This document shows positions 43,274-51,686 of a stretch of DNA of 64,000 bases, one piece after another. Every line of letters starts with the position of its first letter. Position 1 is the first letter of the stretch. The stretch spans positions 1 to 64,000 of the forward strand of contig DATLXM010000034.1 in the NCBI GenBank assembly GCA_035575835.1, in the 5' to 3' direction. The position numbers were made by a program, and so were the translations under genes. Below the pieces are notes generated by a model. The model searched no databases, was not told the DNA's origin, and saw nothing but the letters and a program-made list of their open reading frames with translations. The stretch comes from Gaiellasilicea sp035575835 (GTDB lineage: Bacteria; Actinomycetota; Thermoleophilia; Gaiellales; Gaiellaceae).

Positions 43274-43475
43274 GCCGTGCTCCGAGCGGGAGACGACAGG
43301 GCTCGATCATCGGCGGCACCCACTGGGGGGCGAGGTCCGTCACAAGCATGGCACCCTAGCAGCGTTGTCGGACGACCGCAACCCGTAGACAAGCCAAAAA
43401 CGCCCCTCCCAGGGGTCGCCTCACCCAGCACAAACACGCCCTTTTCCAGCGAACCTGTGCTACGGTCCACCCCTC
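43274..43475. other. Intergenic region between two divergent wall-protein genes
   Basis: No gene. It holds CCCCTCCCAGGGG near 43403 and both promoters; on the plus strand TACGGT (43461-43466) lies nine bases before GTG 43476. I looked for a cyclic-di-AMP (ydaO) riboswitch, common before such genes, and did not find its conserved core on either strand. Confidence 0.5.
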
Positions 43476-44558
43476 GTGAGGACCCTCTTCACGCGCGTGG
43501 CGACCCGTTTCGCCGTCGCTCTCGCGGGTCTGGCGGTGGTCGCGGCGGTCCCCGTCGCGCTCGGCGCCGACTCGTCGTCGCTCCGTGCTCAGGCGGCCGC
43601 GTTGCAGGCGCAGGACTCGTCCGCTGCTGCCCGCGCGCAGGCCGCCGTGCTGACGCTCTATGCCCTCGAGACCGAGGTCGCCAAGGCGCGTGCGGACGCA
43701 GCCGCGGCGGACGGCCGCCGGGCCGTGCTCGTCCGAGAACGAGCCTCGACCCACAGTCAGCTCGCAGCCGCCCGCTCCTCGATGCGGGCCTCCGAACGCC
43801 GGCTCGGCGAGCTCGTCCGGCTGCTCTACGAGCAGAACGGCACCGATCCCCTCGCGATCTTGCTCGGCGCGGGCTCGTTGGACGAGGCGCTGACCGGGCT
43901 CGACAACCTCGACCGGGCCGCTGGAGAGAACAACCGGGTGTTGGCACGGACGCGAGCGGCTCGGGGTCGACTCGCCCGCCTCGACGCGCGACTCGGGCGC
44001 CGCGAGACCGAGCTGCGGCGCGTCTCGGACGCCGCCCGCGCGCGCGCCGGAGCGCTCGAGACGAAGGCGGCGGAGCGTGCCTCATACGTCGCCGCGCTCC
44101 GCCGGGAGCAGGGGCTGAACGCGCGTCGGGTGGCGGCACTCCAAAGCCAGGCGGCGGCGGCGGAGCGGCAGAGCGCGTCGCTCGCGGCCGAGTCGGCAGC
44201 ACCAGCACCGATCTCGCAGTCCACCCCTTCACCTGTCGCCGCCCCGGCCGCACCGGTTGCGGCTCCCGTGGCGGCTCCGGCCCCGCCTTCGACCGGAGCC
44301 CGGACCATGACTGTCTCGGCCCTCGGCTACAGCCTCCCCGGCCGGACGGCGTCGGGGCTCCCGGTCGGCCACGGGATCGTCGCGGTCGATCCGAGCGTCA
44401 TCCCTCTTGGCACGCGCCTGTACGTCCCGGGCTACGGAGACGCGGTCGCCGCCGACACGGGCAGCGCGATCAACGGCGCGATCATCGATCTGTGGTTCCC
44501 GACCACCGCGGCGGCGCTCCAGTGGGGCCGCCGCACGGTCACGATCACGCTGAAATAG
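43476..44558 (+). CDS. Secreted coiled-coil protein with 3D domain
   Basis: A 360-residue exported protein. Signal peptide to about residue 30, a long coiled coil (30-235) with LVRLLYEQNGTDPLAILLGAG, then an Ala/Pro linker and a C-terminal 3D domain: SALGYSLPGRTASGLPVG, VAVDPSVIPLGTRLYVPGYG and VAADTGSAINGAIIDLWF, whose three Asp give the name. 3D domains resemble the catalytic core of lytic transglycosylases. The coiled coil is related to that of the divergent NlpC/P60 gene. Confidence 0.92.
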   Translation: MRTLFTRVATRFAVALAGLAVVAAVPVALGADSSSLRAQAAALQAQDSSAAARAQAAVLTLYALETEVAKARADAAAADGRRAVLVRERASTHSQLAAARSSMRASERRLGELVRLLYEQNGTDPLAILLGAGSLDEALTGLDNLDRAAGENNRVLARTRAARGRLARLDARLGRRETELRRVSDAARARAGALETKAAERASYVAALRREQGLNARRVAALQSQAAAAERQSASLAAESAAPAPISQSTPSPVAAPAAPVAAPVAAPAPPSTGARTMTVSALGYSLPGRTASGLPVGHGIVAVDPSVIPLGTRLYVPGYGDAVAADTGSAINGAIIDLWFPTTAAALQWGRRTVTITLK

Positions 44559-44563
44559 CTGCG

Positions 44564-44589
44564 CAGCTGGGCATCCCAGCTGGGCATCC
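44564..44589 (+). terminator. Tandem 13-bp repeat forming a hairpin
   Basis: CAGCTGGGCATCC occurs twice in direct succession (44564-44576, 44577-44589). Across the junction AGCTGGG and CCCAGCT form a 7-bp stem with loop CAT. It starts 6 bp after the stop of the 3D-domain gene. Confidence 0.6.
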
Positions 44590-44590
44590 G

Positions 44591-44643
44591 GAGGAGCGGA
44601 CGCTCAGCGCGCGAAGACCCCTCCAGGAGGCCGCTCCGCGGCC
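44591..44643 (-). repeat. Palindromic element, degenerate copy D
   Basis: Read on the minus strand it has CGGAGCGGCC, GGGTCTTCGCGCG and TCCGCTCC, in the order of copy A (12817). The central hairpin is decayed. Confidence 0.45.
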
Positions 44644-44701
44644 TGTCACTTTTCTCGTCCGTCTACACTTTGGACTTCCGAGCGACGCCTAGGGGATCCG
44701 G

Positions 44702-45382
44702 ATGACCGAACCAGCAGCGACCATGGAGATCGAGGAGCACGACGTTCGCGTCCTTCTCGTCGACGATCACGATCTCTTTCGCACCGGTCTCCGCAACCTG
44801 CTCGAGGAGCAGGGCGTGCAGATCGTGGGCGAAGCTGCGGGCGGCTCGGAGGCGCTCCAGATCGTGCGTGAGTCCGCGCCCGACGTCGTGATCATGGATC
44901 TGAACATGCCCGGGATGAACGGCGTCGAGGCGACGCGGCACATGAGCCGTGACGCCCCGCTGACGCGCGTGATCGTGCTCACCGTCTCGGATCAGGAGCA
45001 GGACGTGATGGACGCGATCCTCGCCGGAGCGTGCGGCTACCTGCTCAAGGACGCGTCCATCCAGGATCTGATGCAGGGAATCGCTGCCGCGTCGATCGGG
45101 GAGTCGCTGATCTCACCCCATATCGCGGGCAAGGTGCTCCAGCACGTGCGAGCGACGACGGCTGCGCCCGAAGCTGCCGCGACCATTCGGGCCGAGCTCT
45201 CCGACCGGGAGATCCAGGTGCTGAAGCTGATCGCGAACGGCAAGGACAACGCGATGATCGCCGGCGACTTGCACATCAGCCCGAAGACGGTGAAGAACCA
45301 CATCTCGAACATCCTGATGAAGCTCCAGATCGAGAACCGGATCCAGGCCGCGGTCTACGCGGTTCGCTCCGGGATCGTCTAG
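44702..45382 (+). CDS. LuxR/NarL-type response regulator
   Basis: A 226-residue two-domain regulator. Receiver: VLLVDDHD acidic pocket, phosphoacceptor Asp66 in VIMDLNMPG, VLTVSD, and Lys in GYLLKDAS. Output: LuxR helix-turn-helix at about 160-215 (LSDREIQVLKLIANGK, then SPKTVKNHISNILMKL). No histidine kinase is next to it, so its partner and targets are unknown. ATG 44702 is followed by ATG 44723 in frame; either is possible. Confidence 0.93.
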   Translation: MTEPAATMEIEEHDVRVLLVDDHDLFRTGLRNLLEEQGVQIVGEAAGGSEALQIVRESAPDVVIMDLNMPGMNGVEATRHMSRDAPLTRVIVLTVSDQEQDVMDAILAGACGYLLKDASIQDLMQGIAAASIGESLISPHIAGKVLQHVRATTAAPEAAATIRAELSDREIQVLKLIANGKDNAMIAGDLHISPKTVKNHISNILMKLQIENRIQAAVYAVRSGIV

Positions 45383-45432
45383 ACGTGCCGTTGCTTCGGC
45401 GGCGGACGGTCGCTGCAGAGGTCGTGCCGCGA

Positions 45433-45738
45433 CTACAGCGCGTGCGCGCGGAGCTCTCTGAGCAGCGCCCGCAGGCTCGCGAGCTCACGTTCGATGTGCG
45501 CCTGCGCGCTCGTGAGAGAGCCGAGCTCGGCATGCGCGAGCGGGTCTCGCACCTCGGCCCGGACGAGCTCTCGCAGCCGTCGCTCGATCCGCAGCCGCTC
45601 CCCTTCGAGCGCGAGGGCGTGCGCATACCCGTCGGTGAGAGTCTTCTCGGCCAGCGCGCGCGCCGACGCCCTCCGGGTGGCGGGCTGGTCGAGCAGCGAC
45701 CGGATCTCGGTCAGGACGGTGGGGAGATGAAGACTCAG
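45433..45738 (-). CDS. Small helical protein, probable CTG start
   Basis: A 101-residue protein with strong heptad character: ALALEGERLRIERRLREL and AHIERELASLRALLREL. Codon use is typical for the region (GC-rich third positions). No ATG, GTG or TTG opens this frame; CTG 45736-45738 follows GGAG by seven bases, and a CATAAT -10 box lies 18 bases upstream. The product is unrecognised. It is convergent with the response regulator and divergent from dacB. Confidence 0.55.
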   Translation of the reverse strand: MSLHLPTVLTEIRSLLDQPATRRASARALAEKTLTDGYAHALALEGERLRIERRLRELVRAEVRDPLAHAELGSLTSAQAHIERELASLRALLRELRAHAL

Positions 45739-45754
45739 GGAGGCGCTCCAAGGT

Positions 45755-45761
45755 CGATTAT
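45755..45761. promoter_or_regulatory. Overlapping divergent -10 boxes (GATTATG)
   Basis: GATTAT on the plus strand (dacB) and CATAAT on the minus strand (small helical gene) overlap by five bases. Both genes then have a GGAG site. Confidence 0.5.
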
Positions 45762-45783
45762 GGAACCTCGGCGGAGCCGGAGC

Positions 45784-47040
45784 ATGGGCCGTCAGGCCCA
45801 TCTTCCGGCCGGGCTCGGCCCATCGCTGCCAGTGCTCGTAGCAGCGCTCGCGGCAGTGCTCGTCACGTTGCTCGCCCTCGTGCTTTCGCCTGCCGCCCAG
45901 GCGGCCGATCCGACCCTGCAGACGCGGCTCGGGAAGGCTCTGGCCGTTCCTCATCTCGACCAGGCGCGGATGGCCGCCGTCGCGATCGACCTGCGGACGG
46001 GCGCCGTCGCGTACTCCCGGAACCCCGCCCTCTCGCTCCGACCGGCTTCGAACGAGAAGCTGCCGGTGGCGTTCGCCGCATTGACCCTGCTCGGAACCGG
46101 TTTCCGCTTCCACACGGAGGTCGTCGGCGCAGGCAGCCAGGTCGGGGACGTCTGGCAGGGCGATCTCTTCCTCCAGGGATTCGGCGACCCCACCCTCAAA
46201 CCGGCCGATCTGGACGCGCTCGCCGCCGAGGTCGCGAGCTGGGGGATCACACGGGTCGACGGTGCCGTCGTCGGCGACGAGTCCTGGTTCGACGCCCTCC
46301 GCACCGGCCCCGGCTGGAAGCCCAGCTTCTACATCCAGGAATCGCCTCCGCTCTCGGCACTCGTCGTCGACCGCGGTCGGTTCCGGGGCCGCACGTCGGG
46401 AAACCCGGCGCTGGCCGCAGCCTCGCTCTTCCGGACCGCGCTCGAAGCGCGCGGCGTCACGGTGCGCAAGGACGCGCGGACCGGGCTCCTGACGACACTC
46501 GGATTCCCGCTCGCCCAGGATCTCTCCGACCCGCTCGTCGACGTCGTTCGGTTCATGGGGAGGGAGAGCGACAACTACACCTCCGAGGTTCTCGTGAAGC
46601 AACTCGGGGCGCTGTACGGGGCCGGCGGGTCGACCGCGGCCGGCGCGCGGGTGATCCACCAGGCGCTGGAGGCCGCCGGAGTCCCGCTCGCCGGCGTTCG
46701 GATCGCGGACGGATCCGGTCTCTCGAGCCTCGACCGGCTCACCGCGGGGTCGCTGATCGCAGTGCTCGAAGCGGGTCTCGCCGATCCGGACATCCGCGCT
46801 GCGTTTCTCGGCTCCCTGGCCGTCGCCGGGGTCGACGGCACGCTCGAGGATCGACTGGAGTCTCGGCCCGCCCGCGGGCGCGTGATCGCGAAGACGGGAA
46901 CGACGAACGCGGCCTCGGCCCTCTCCGGCTTCGTTCGCGACCGGTTCGTGTTCGCGATCCTCCAGAACGGAGCGCCGGTCTCGTCGTACTGGGCGCGCCG
47001 CGCGCAGGACCGCTTCGTAACGGTGCTCGCAGCGTCCTAG
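45784..47040 (+). CDS. dacB: D-alanyl-D-alanine carboxypeptidase, PBP4 (S13)
   Basis: A 418-residue penicillin-binding protein that trims or cleaves peptidoglycan peptides. Exported: hydrophobic PVLVAALAAVLVTLLALVL to about residue 40. Active-site motifs: SxxK as SNEK (Ser89, Lys92), SDN in RESDNYTSE, KTG in IAKTGTTNAAS. The large insertion between SxxK and SxN is typical of class C PBPs. ATG 45784 follows GGAG; ATG 45760 lies inside the promoter. Its stop interlocks with ligA on CTAG. Confidence 0.95.
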   Translation: MGRQAHLPAGLGPSLPVLVAALAAVLVTLLALVLSPAAQAADPTLQTRLGKALAVPHLDQARMAAVAIDLRTGAVAYSRNPALSLRPASNEKLPVAFAALTLLGTGFRFHTEVVGAGSQVGDVWQGDLFLQGFGDPTLKPADLDALAAEVASWGITRVDGAVVGDESWFDALRTGPGWKPSFYIQESPPLSALVVDRGRFRGRTSGNPALAAASLFRTALEARGVTVRKDARTGLLTTLGFPLAQDLSDPLVDVVRFMGRESDNYTSEVLVKQLGALYGAGGSTAAGARVIHQALEAAGVPLAGVRIADGSGLSSLDRLTAGSLIAVLEAGLADPDIRAAFLGSLAVAGVDGTLEDRLESRPARGRVIAKTGTTNAASALSGFVRDRFVFAILQNGAPVSSYWARRAQDRFVTVLAAS

Positions 47041-49088
47041 CGGCGGCGCGGCGGCGGCGCGATTCCGGGGGGAGCGGTCGCCGGCGCGTCCTTGACGAGC
47101 GAGCGCAAGTCCTTCTCTTCCAGGATCGGGACGCCGGCCTTCTCGGCCTTCGCGACCTTCGAGCCCGGGTTCTCACCCACGATCACGCCCGTGGTCTTCT
47201 TCGAGACGTTGTCGGAGACCTTCGCCCCGAGCGAGAGCAGCGCCGCCGCGGCCTCGTCGCGGGTGTAGCCCTCGAGTGTCCCTGTGATCACGTACTGCAT
47301 CCCGGTCAGGGGCCCCTCGATCGGCCGCTCGGACTCGCCCACCTCGAGCGTGAGCCCGAGGACACGAAGTTCGGCGACGAGCGACCGGTTGCCATCGTCC
47401 GCGAACCATTCCGCGATCGACTCCGCGCGGTCGGGGCCGATCCCGTCGACTTCCTGGATCTGCTCCTGGCTCGCGTCGAGGAGGGTGTCGACGACGCCGA
47501 AGTGGCGGGCGAGGTTCTGAGCCGTCACCCACCCGACATCCGGGATGTTGAGCCCGAAGAGGACACGCGAGAACGGTTGCGCCTTCGATGCCTCGATCGA
47601 GGCGAGCACGTTCGTTCCCGACTTCTCCCCGAACCCGTCGAGCTCGAGCAGTTGTTCGAGCTCCAACCGGTAGAGGTCGGGCATCGAGCGGAGAAGGCCG
47701 AGGTCCCAGAGCCGGCGGACGAACTGCTCGCCGACGCCCTCGATGTCCATCGCCGCGCTGACCCAGTTGATCAGCGTCTCCAGGCCGCGCGACGGGCACG
47801 CCCGGTTCGGGCAGCGATGCATCACCTCGCCCTCGGGCTTGACGACGTCGTGACCGCAGAGCGGGCACTGCGCGGGCATCCGGAACTCCTTCGTGCCCTT
47901 CCGGTGCTCGCCCGCGGGGCCGACGATCTGTGGGATCACGTCGCCGGCGCGCTGAACGATCACCAGGTCGCCCTCGCGGATCCGCTTCCGGTTGATGTCC
48001 TCCTCGTTGTGCAAGGTCGCGCGGGAGACGGTGACGCCGCCGACCTCGACGGGCTCGAGGATCCCCCAGGGGTTCAGCGCGCCGGTCCGGCCGACCCGGA
48101 TCGCGATCTTCTCCAGGGTCGTCTGCACCGTCATCGGCGCCCACTTGAAGGCGCGCGCCCAGCGGGGGCGGTCGTGGAGCGCCCCGAGTCGCGACTGCTG
48201 CTCGAGCGAGTCCACCTTGATCACGATCCCGTCGATCTCGTAGTCGAGCTCGATGCGGCGACGCTCCCAAGCCCGGCAGGCCTCCGCCACTTCGGCGATC
48301 GACTCCACGCGCTCGGCGAAGGGGTTCGTCCGGAAACCACGTTCGCGAAGCCACGCCAGCGTCTCCCACTGGGTGTCGGCCGGAATCTGCTCGGGCAGGC
48401 CCGAGCCGTAGATCCAGATCGCGAGCTGCCGTTCGAAGGTGATCCGCGAGTCGAGCTGGCGGAGAGAGCCGGCGGCGGCATTGCGCGGATTCGGCGCTGT
48501 CTTCTTCCCGGCCTGAGCCAGTTGCTCGTTGACACGCGCAAAGGTCGAGAGCGGGAAGTAGATCTCCCCGCGGACCTCGAGCAGCGAGGGCGCGGCCTCT
48601 CCCTGCGGCAGCCGCAGGGAGAGCGGGATCGAGCGGATCGTGCGCAGGTTGGGGGTCACCTCCTCCCCGCGCCGCCCGTCCCCACGGGTCGCGCCCCGGA
48701 CGAAGCGACCTTCCTCGTAGACGAGCGAGACCGCGGAGCCGTCGATCTTGGGCTCGAGAACAAAGGCGACCGGCTCGTCCGAGTCGAGCCGCTTGCTCAC
48801 GTCGGCGGCCCACTTGACGAGAGCGTCTTCGGTCGTGACCTTCTCGAGCGATCCCATCGGAGCAACGTGATCGATCTTGCGGAACTTCTCCGAGGGAGCC
48901 GCACCGACGCGGCGGGTGGGCGAGTCGTCCGTCGCGAGCTCGGGGTGCTGCTCTTCGAGCTCACGCAGCTCATCGTAGAGCCGGTCGTACTCGGCGTCGG
49001 AGATCTCCGGCTCGTCGAGCACGTGGTAGCGGTGCAGATGGTGGACGAGTAGGTCGCGCAGCTCTGCGGCGCGATCAGAGAGCGGCAA
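47037..49088 (-). CDS. ligA: NAD-dependent DNA ligase
   Basis: A 683-residue replicative ligase. Domain order: Ia (residues 1-70, with YYxLD-like YHVLDEPEISDAEYD), adenylation with the Lys114 motif LEPKIDGSAVSL, OB fold, a four-Cys zinc finger (CPLCG...CPNRACP), helix-hairpin-helix repeats (DGIGPDRAESIAEWF) and a C-terminal BRCT (GMQYVITGTLEGYTRDEA). The start is TTG 49088, within the end of the upstream HAD gene (14-bp overlap), six bases after GGAAG. Confidence 0.96.
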   Translation of the reverse strand: MPLSDRAAELRDLLVHHLHRYHVLDEPEISDAEYDRLYDELRELEEQHPELATDDSPTRRVGAAPSEKFRKIDHVAPMGSLEKVTTEDALVKWAADVSKRLDSDEPVAFVLEPKIDGSAVSLVYEEGRFVRGATRGDGRRGEEVTPNLRTIRSIPLSLRLPQGEAAPSLLEVRGEIYFPLSTFARVNEQLAQAGKKTAPNPRNAAAGSLRQLDSRITFERQLAIWIYGSGLPEQIPADTQWETLAWLRERGFRTNPFAERVESIAEVAEACRAWERRRIELDYEIDGIVIKVDSLEQQSRLGALHDRPRWARAFKWAPMTVQTTLEKIAIRVGRTGALNPWGILEPVEVGGVTVSRATLHNEEDINRKRIREGDLVIVQRAGDVIPQIVGPAGEHRKGTKEFRMPAQCPLCGHDVVKPEGEVMHRCPNRACPSRGLETLINWVSAAMDIEGVGEQFVRRLWDLGLLRSMPDLYRLELEQLLELDGFGEKSGTNVLASIEASKAQPFSRVLFGLNIPDVGWVTAQNLARHFGVVDTLLDASQEQIQEVDGIGPDRAESIAEWFADDGNRSLVAELRVLGLTLEVGESERPIEGPLTGMQYVITGTLEGYTRDEAAAALLSLGAKVSDNVSKKTTGVIVGENPGSKVAKAEKAGVPILEEKDLRSLVKDAPATAPPGIAPPPRRR

Positions 49089-49710
49089 GGAGCGCTTCCG
49101 TGTCGCTGACGATCGCGTCGGGCTCCTCCGCCTCGAGCCGCTCCCGGTGGTGGATTCCGCCCCACGTGACGGCGACCGAGTGGAGGTCGGCGGCCTTCGC
49201 CGCCCTGACATCGAATGGCGAGTCACCGACGTACGCGGCGTCGCGCGGCTCCGCTCCGAGCTGCTCGAGCGCGTACAGGAGCGGCTGCGGGTCGGGCTTG
49301 TGCCGCTCCGTGTCGTCCGAGCCGACGACGACCTCGAAGAAGGCCTCGAGCGGGAGGTAGCGGAAGGCGATGTCCACGGTCGCGCGCCGCTTCGCAGTCA
49401 CGATCCCGAGCCGACGACCTTCCTGCTTCAGGATCGTGAGTGCATCCGTCATACCCGCACATTCGGCGAGCTCGGCGTGGAGCGGCTCGTTGTGCGCGCG
49501 ATAGCAGTCGACGAGCTCGTCGACCCGGTCGGCATCGAGGAGGCGCATCTGCTCGAGCAGGCCCGGCCCGCCGACCGCTGCCACGAGCTGCTCGTCCGGG
49601 ATCTCCCGGCCGAGCACGGTCACGGCCGCATGGCGCATCGAGGCGAGGATGATCGAGCCCGAGTCGATCACCGTGCCGTCGAGATCGAAGAGGACGACGG
49701 GGTAGCGCAT
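49075..49710 (-). CDS. HAD phosphatase, phosphoglycolate phosphatase / PpaX type
   Basis: A 211-residue phosphatase. Motif I VVLFDLDGTVIDS, motif II GIVTAKRR (Thr), motif III Lys in ERHKPDPQPLLYAL, motif IV AYVGDSPFDVRAAKAA, and a helical cap at about 15-80. The family covers phosphoglycolate phosphatase and pyrophosphatase PpaX; the sequence alone does not decide. It overlaps ligA and follows truA by 35 bp. Confidence 0.9.
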   Translation of the reverse strand: MRYPVVLFDLDGTVIDSGSIILASMRHAAVTVLGREIPDEQLVAAVGGPGLLEQMRLLDADRVDELVDCYRAHNEPLHAELAECAGMTDALTILKQEGRRLGIVTAKRRATVDIAFRYLPLEAFFEVVVGSDDTERHKPDPQPLLYALEQLGAEPRDAAYVGDSPFDVRAAKAADLHSVAVTWGGIHHRERLEAEEPDAIVSDTEALLAAL

Positions 49711-49745
49711 CCGCTCGATCGTACCGAGAGGCTCAGCCGCCGTGA

Positions 49746-50477
49746 TCAGCGACGGACGTCCTCGTAGTGGACACGCTCGAGGTACAGCCCCCACGGCGGG
49801 GCGGTCATCCCGCCCTCGCTCCGCGGCCGTCCCTCGAGGAGCGAGGCGAGCTCGTCGGGTGGACGCTCGAGCATCGTTCCTACGAGAGTGCGAACCATGT
49901 GCCGGAGGAAGCTGTTCGCCGTCACCGTGAAGTGGAGCTCGTGACCGTGTCGCTCCCAGGCTGCCGCGGTGATCGTTCGCCGGAAGGCCCGGTGCTGCGT
50001 CTCGGCCGGCGTGAAGGCAGTGAAGTCGTGATCGCCCGGAAGCAGTGACGCGCAAGCGTGGAGCGACGGCTCGTCCAGCGGCCGCGGCCACCAGAGCGAG
50101 CGCCGCGCCTCGAGGCCCGAACGGAGCCGGCTCGGCAGAACCCGGTATCGATAGCTTCGTCCCGTGGCGGCGTACCGGGCGCTGAAGCCGTCCTCGACGA
50201 CGTCCGCCTGGAGGATCGCGAGATCGTGCGGCAGGACGGCGTTGAGCGCCCGCGCGAGGCGTTCGGGTGGCGGCCCGCCCGTGAGCTCGACACTCGCGAC
50301 CTGTCCCGTGGCGTGCACGCCGGTGTCGGTTCGGCCTGCGACCTCGAGGTGGGCCCAGCCGGGACACACCTCGTCCAGTCCCGCCCGGATCGAGCCCTCG
50401 ACCGTCCGTTCGCCGGGCTGCCGCGCCCACCCCTGGAACCCGCTCCCGTCGTACTCGAGGGTCAGTTTCAGCCTCAC
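49746..50477 (-). CDS. truA: tRNA pseudouridine synthase A
   Basis: Makes pseudouridine at tRNA positions 38-40. LTLEYDGSGFQGWARQPGERT is the N-terminal signature; the catalytic Asp is in VAGRTDTGVHATGQV; RSYRYRVL and NSFLRHMVRTLVGTM follow. Length is 243 residues. It starts with GTG overlapping the NfeD stop (GTGA). In many actinobacteria truA follows rplQ directly; here two small genes lie between. Confidence 0.95.
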   Translation of the reverse strand: MRLKLTLEYDGSGFQGWARQPGERTVEGSIRAGLDEVCPGWAHLEVAGRTDTGVHATGQVASVELTGGPPPERLARALNAVLPHDLAILQADVVEDGFSARYAATGRSYRYRVLPSRLRSGLEARRSLWWPRPLDEPSLHACASLLPGDHDFTAFTPAETQHRAFRRTITAAAWERHGHELHFTVTANSFLRHMVRTLVGTMLERPPDELASLLEGRPRSEGGMTAPPWGLYLERVHYEDVRR

Positions 50478-50794
50478 GCGACCTCGACGAGCAGCGTCAG
50501 CCGCTCGACCCCGACGATCCTGACCTCGAAACCTTCGTCGGCTCCTTCCTCGCAGCGCGCCTGCCAGATCTCGCCGTGAACGCGTACCTGTCCGAGCGGG
50601 CGGCACGAGGTGACGGCGACCGCCTTCGCACCGAGGAGCGCGTCGACTCCCACCGCAGGCTTGCGACGGTGCGAGTAGCGCCAGAGGAACGCTGCCTCGG
50701 CGAGCTCGACGATCCCACCGACCGCGACGGCGACGACGCCCCAGGGCGAGGGCAACACGAAGAGCGCGAGCCCGAGAGCGATCAGAAACGCCAT
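50474..50794 (-). CDS. NfeD-like membrane protein
   Basis: A 106-residue protein: one or two hydrophobic helices (FLIALGLALFVLPSPWGVVAVAVGGIVEL in part) and a C-terminal OB-fold domain, LLGAKAVAVTSCRPLGQVRV followed by HGEIWQARC, typical for the NfeD C-terminal domain that accompanies stomatin-like proteins. No stomatin gene is adjacent. Coupled to truA by GTGA. Confidence 0.82.
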   Translation of the reverse strand: MAFLIALGLALFVLPSPWGVVAVAVGGIVELAEAAFLWRYSHRRKPAVGVDALLGAKAVAVTSCRPLGQVRVHGEIWQARCEEGADEGFEVRIVGVERLTLLVEVA

Positions 50795-50796
50795 CG

Positions 50797-51147
50797 CTAG
50801 CCGCGGCGGTCGATCAGTTCGAAGACACGGCCGTCCGGGGCGCGGAAATGCTGGTAGCGGAGCCCCTTCCCGACCGTGAGCCCTCCGTCGGGCTCGAGCC
50901 CCCGAGTTGCGAGTTCGGCTGTCGCAGCCTCGACGTCGTCGACCAGGAAACCGAGATTCGTGTCGGACGGCGGCGGCACCCAGTCCGGCGGCACGAGCGC
51001 AAGCGAGGTGCCGTCGGGGAAGACGACGCGTGTGTACCCGTCCTCGGCCACGATGTCCGCTCCGAGAACCCCGCCGAAGAACGCAGCCATCACGGCCTGG
51101 TCGGGCGTGGCGACACCTGCGAAGACGAGACCCTCGATCTGCACCAC
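50797..51147 (-). CDS. VOC / glyoxalase-fold protein
   Basis: A 116-residue single-domain vicinal-oxygen-chelate protein. AAFFGGVLGADIVAEDG, FPDGTSLALVPP, LGFLVDDVEAATAELATRG and FRAPDGRVFELI mark the two beta-alpha-beta-beta-beta modules; the C-terminal Glu in FELI is a usual metal ligand. Substrate unknown. It is 2 bp upstream of the NfeD gene, probably the first gene of this run. Confidence 0.85.
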   Translation of the reverse strand: MVQIEGLVFAGVATPDQAVMAAFFGGVLGADIVAEDGYTRVVFPDGTSLALVPPDWVPPPSDTNLGFLVDDVEAATAELATRGLEPDGGLTVGKGLRYQHFRAPDGRVFELIDRRG

Positions 51148-51223
51148 TGCAGGACCCTAGCGCCCTGAAACGCCCCCAACCTGCCCCAAGGGGGCTCGGA
51201 GGCCCCCTGAGTTCAGCCTAGAC

Positions 51224-51256
51224 AACGAAGGCGCGCAGATTCTGCGCGCCTTCGTT
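51224..51256 (-). terminator. Strong hairpin after the ribosomal operon
   Basis: AACGAAGGCGCGCAG and its perfect complement (15-bp stem) with loop ATT, 27 bp past the rplQ stop. A second hairpin, GGGGGC/GCCCCC (51190-51207), follows on the same strand. Together they separate the ribosomal operon from VOC-NfeD-truA. Confidence 0.85.
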
Positions 51257-51283
51257 GCGGAACTGTCATTTCTCCGAGGCCTG

Positions 51284-51682
51284 CTACGCGGTGCGGGCCG
51301 GGCCGGGCGAGAACGCGTTTCCAGGCTCGTAGTCCACGAGCTCCAGGTACACCATCTCGGCCGCGTCGCCCTGGCGGGCGCCGAGCTTGATGATCCGCGT
51401 GTAGCCGCCCGGCCGCTCCGCGAAGCGCGGCGCGATCTCCGTGAAGAGCCGGCTGACGACGTCCGGCGAACGCAGCTCCGCGAGTGCCTTGCGGCGCGCA
51501 CTCAGGTCGCCGCGCTTGCCCAGCGTGATCATCTTCTCGGCGAACGGCTTCACGGCCTTGGCCTTCGCCTCGGTCGTCTGGATCCGGCCGTGCTCGAGCA
51601 GCGCGCCCGCGAGGTTCGAATAGAGAGCCTTCCGGTGCGCGGAGGTGCGACCGAGCTTCTTGCCTGCACGAGCGTGACGCAT
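51284..51682 (-). CDS. rplQ: Ribosomal protein L17
   Basis: The last gene of the ribosomal operon; a 132-residue large-subunit protein near the exit tunnel. MRHARAGKKLGRTSAHRKAL and LLEHGRIQTTEAKAKAVKPFAEKMITLGKRG (in two parts) are diagnostic. GYTRIIKLGARQGDAAEMVY closes the core; the C-terminal GNAFSPGPARTA is a short extra tail. Confidence 0.97.
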   Translation of the reverse strand: MRHARAGKKLGRTSAHRKALYSNLAGALLEHGRIQTTEAKAKAVKPFAEKMITLGKRGDLSARRKALAELRSPDVVSRLFTEIAPRFAERPGGYTRIIKLGARQGDAAEMVYLELVDYEPGNAFSPGPARTA

Positions 51683-51686
51683 CGGG

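Noticed and set aside
43274..43475. Cyclic-di-AMP (ydaO) riboswitch before the wall-hydrolase genes
   Set aside because: The gene types fit, but I could not find the conserved core or end segment on either strand.
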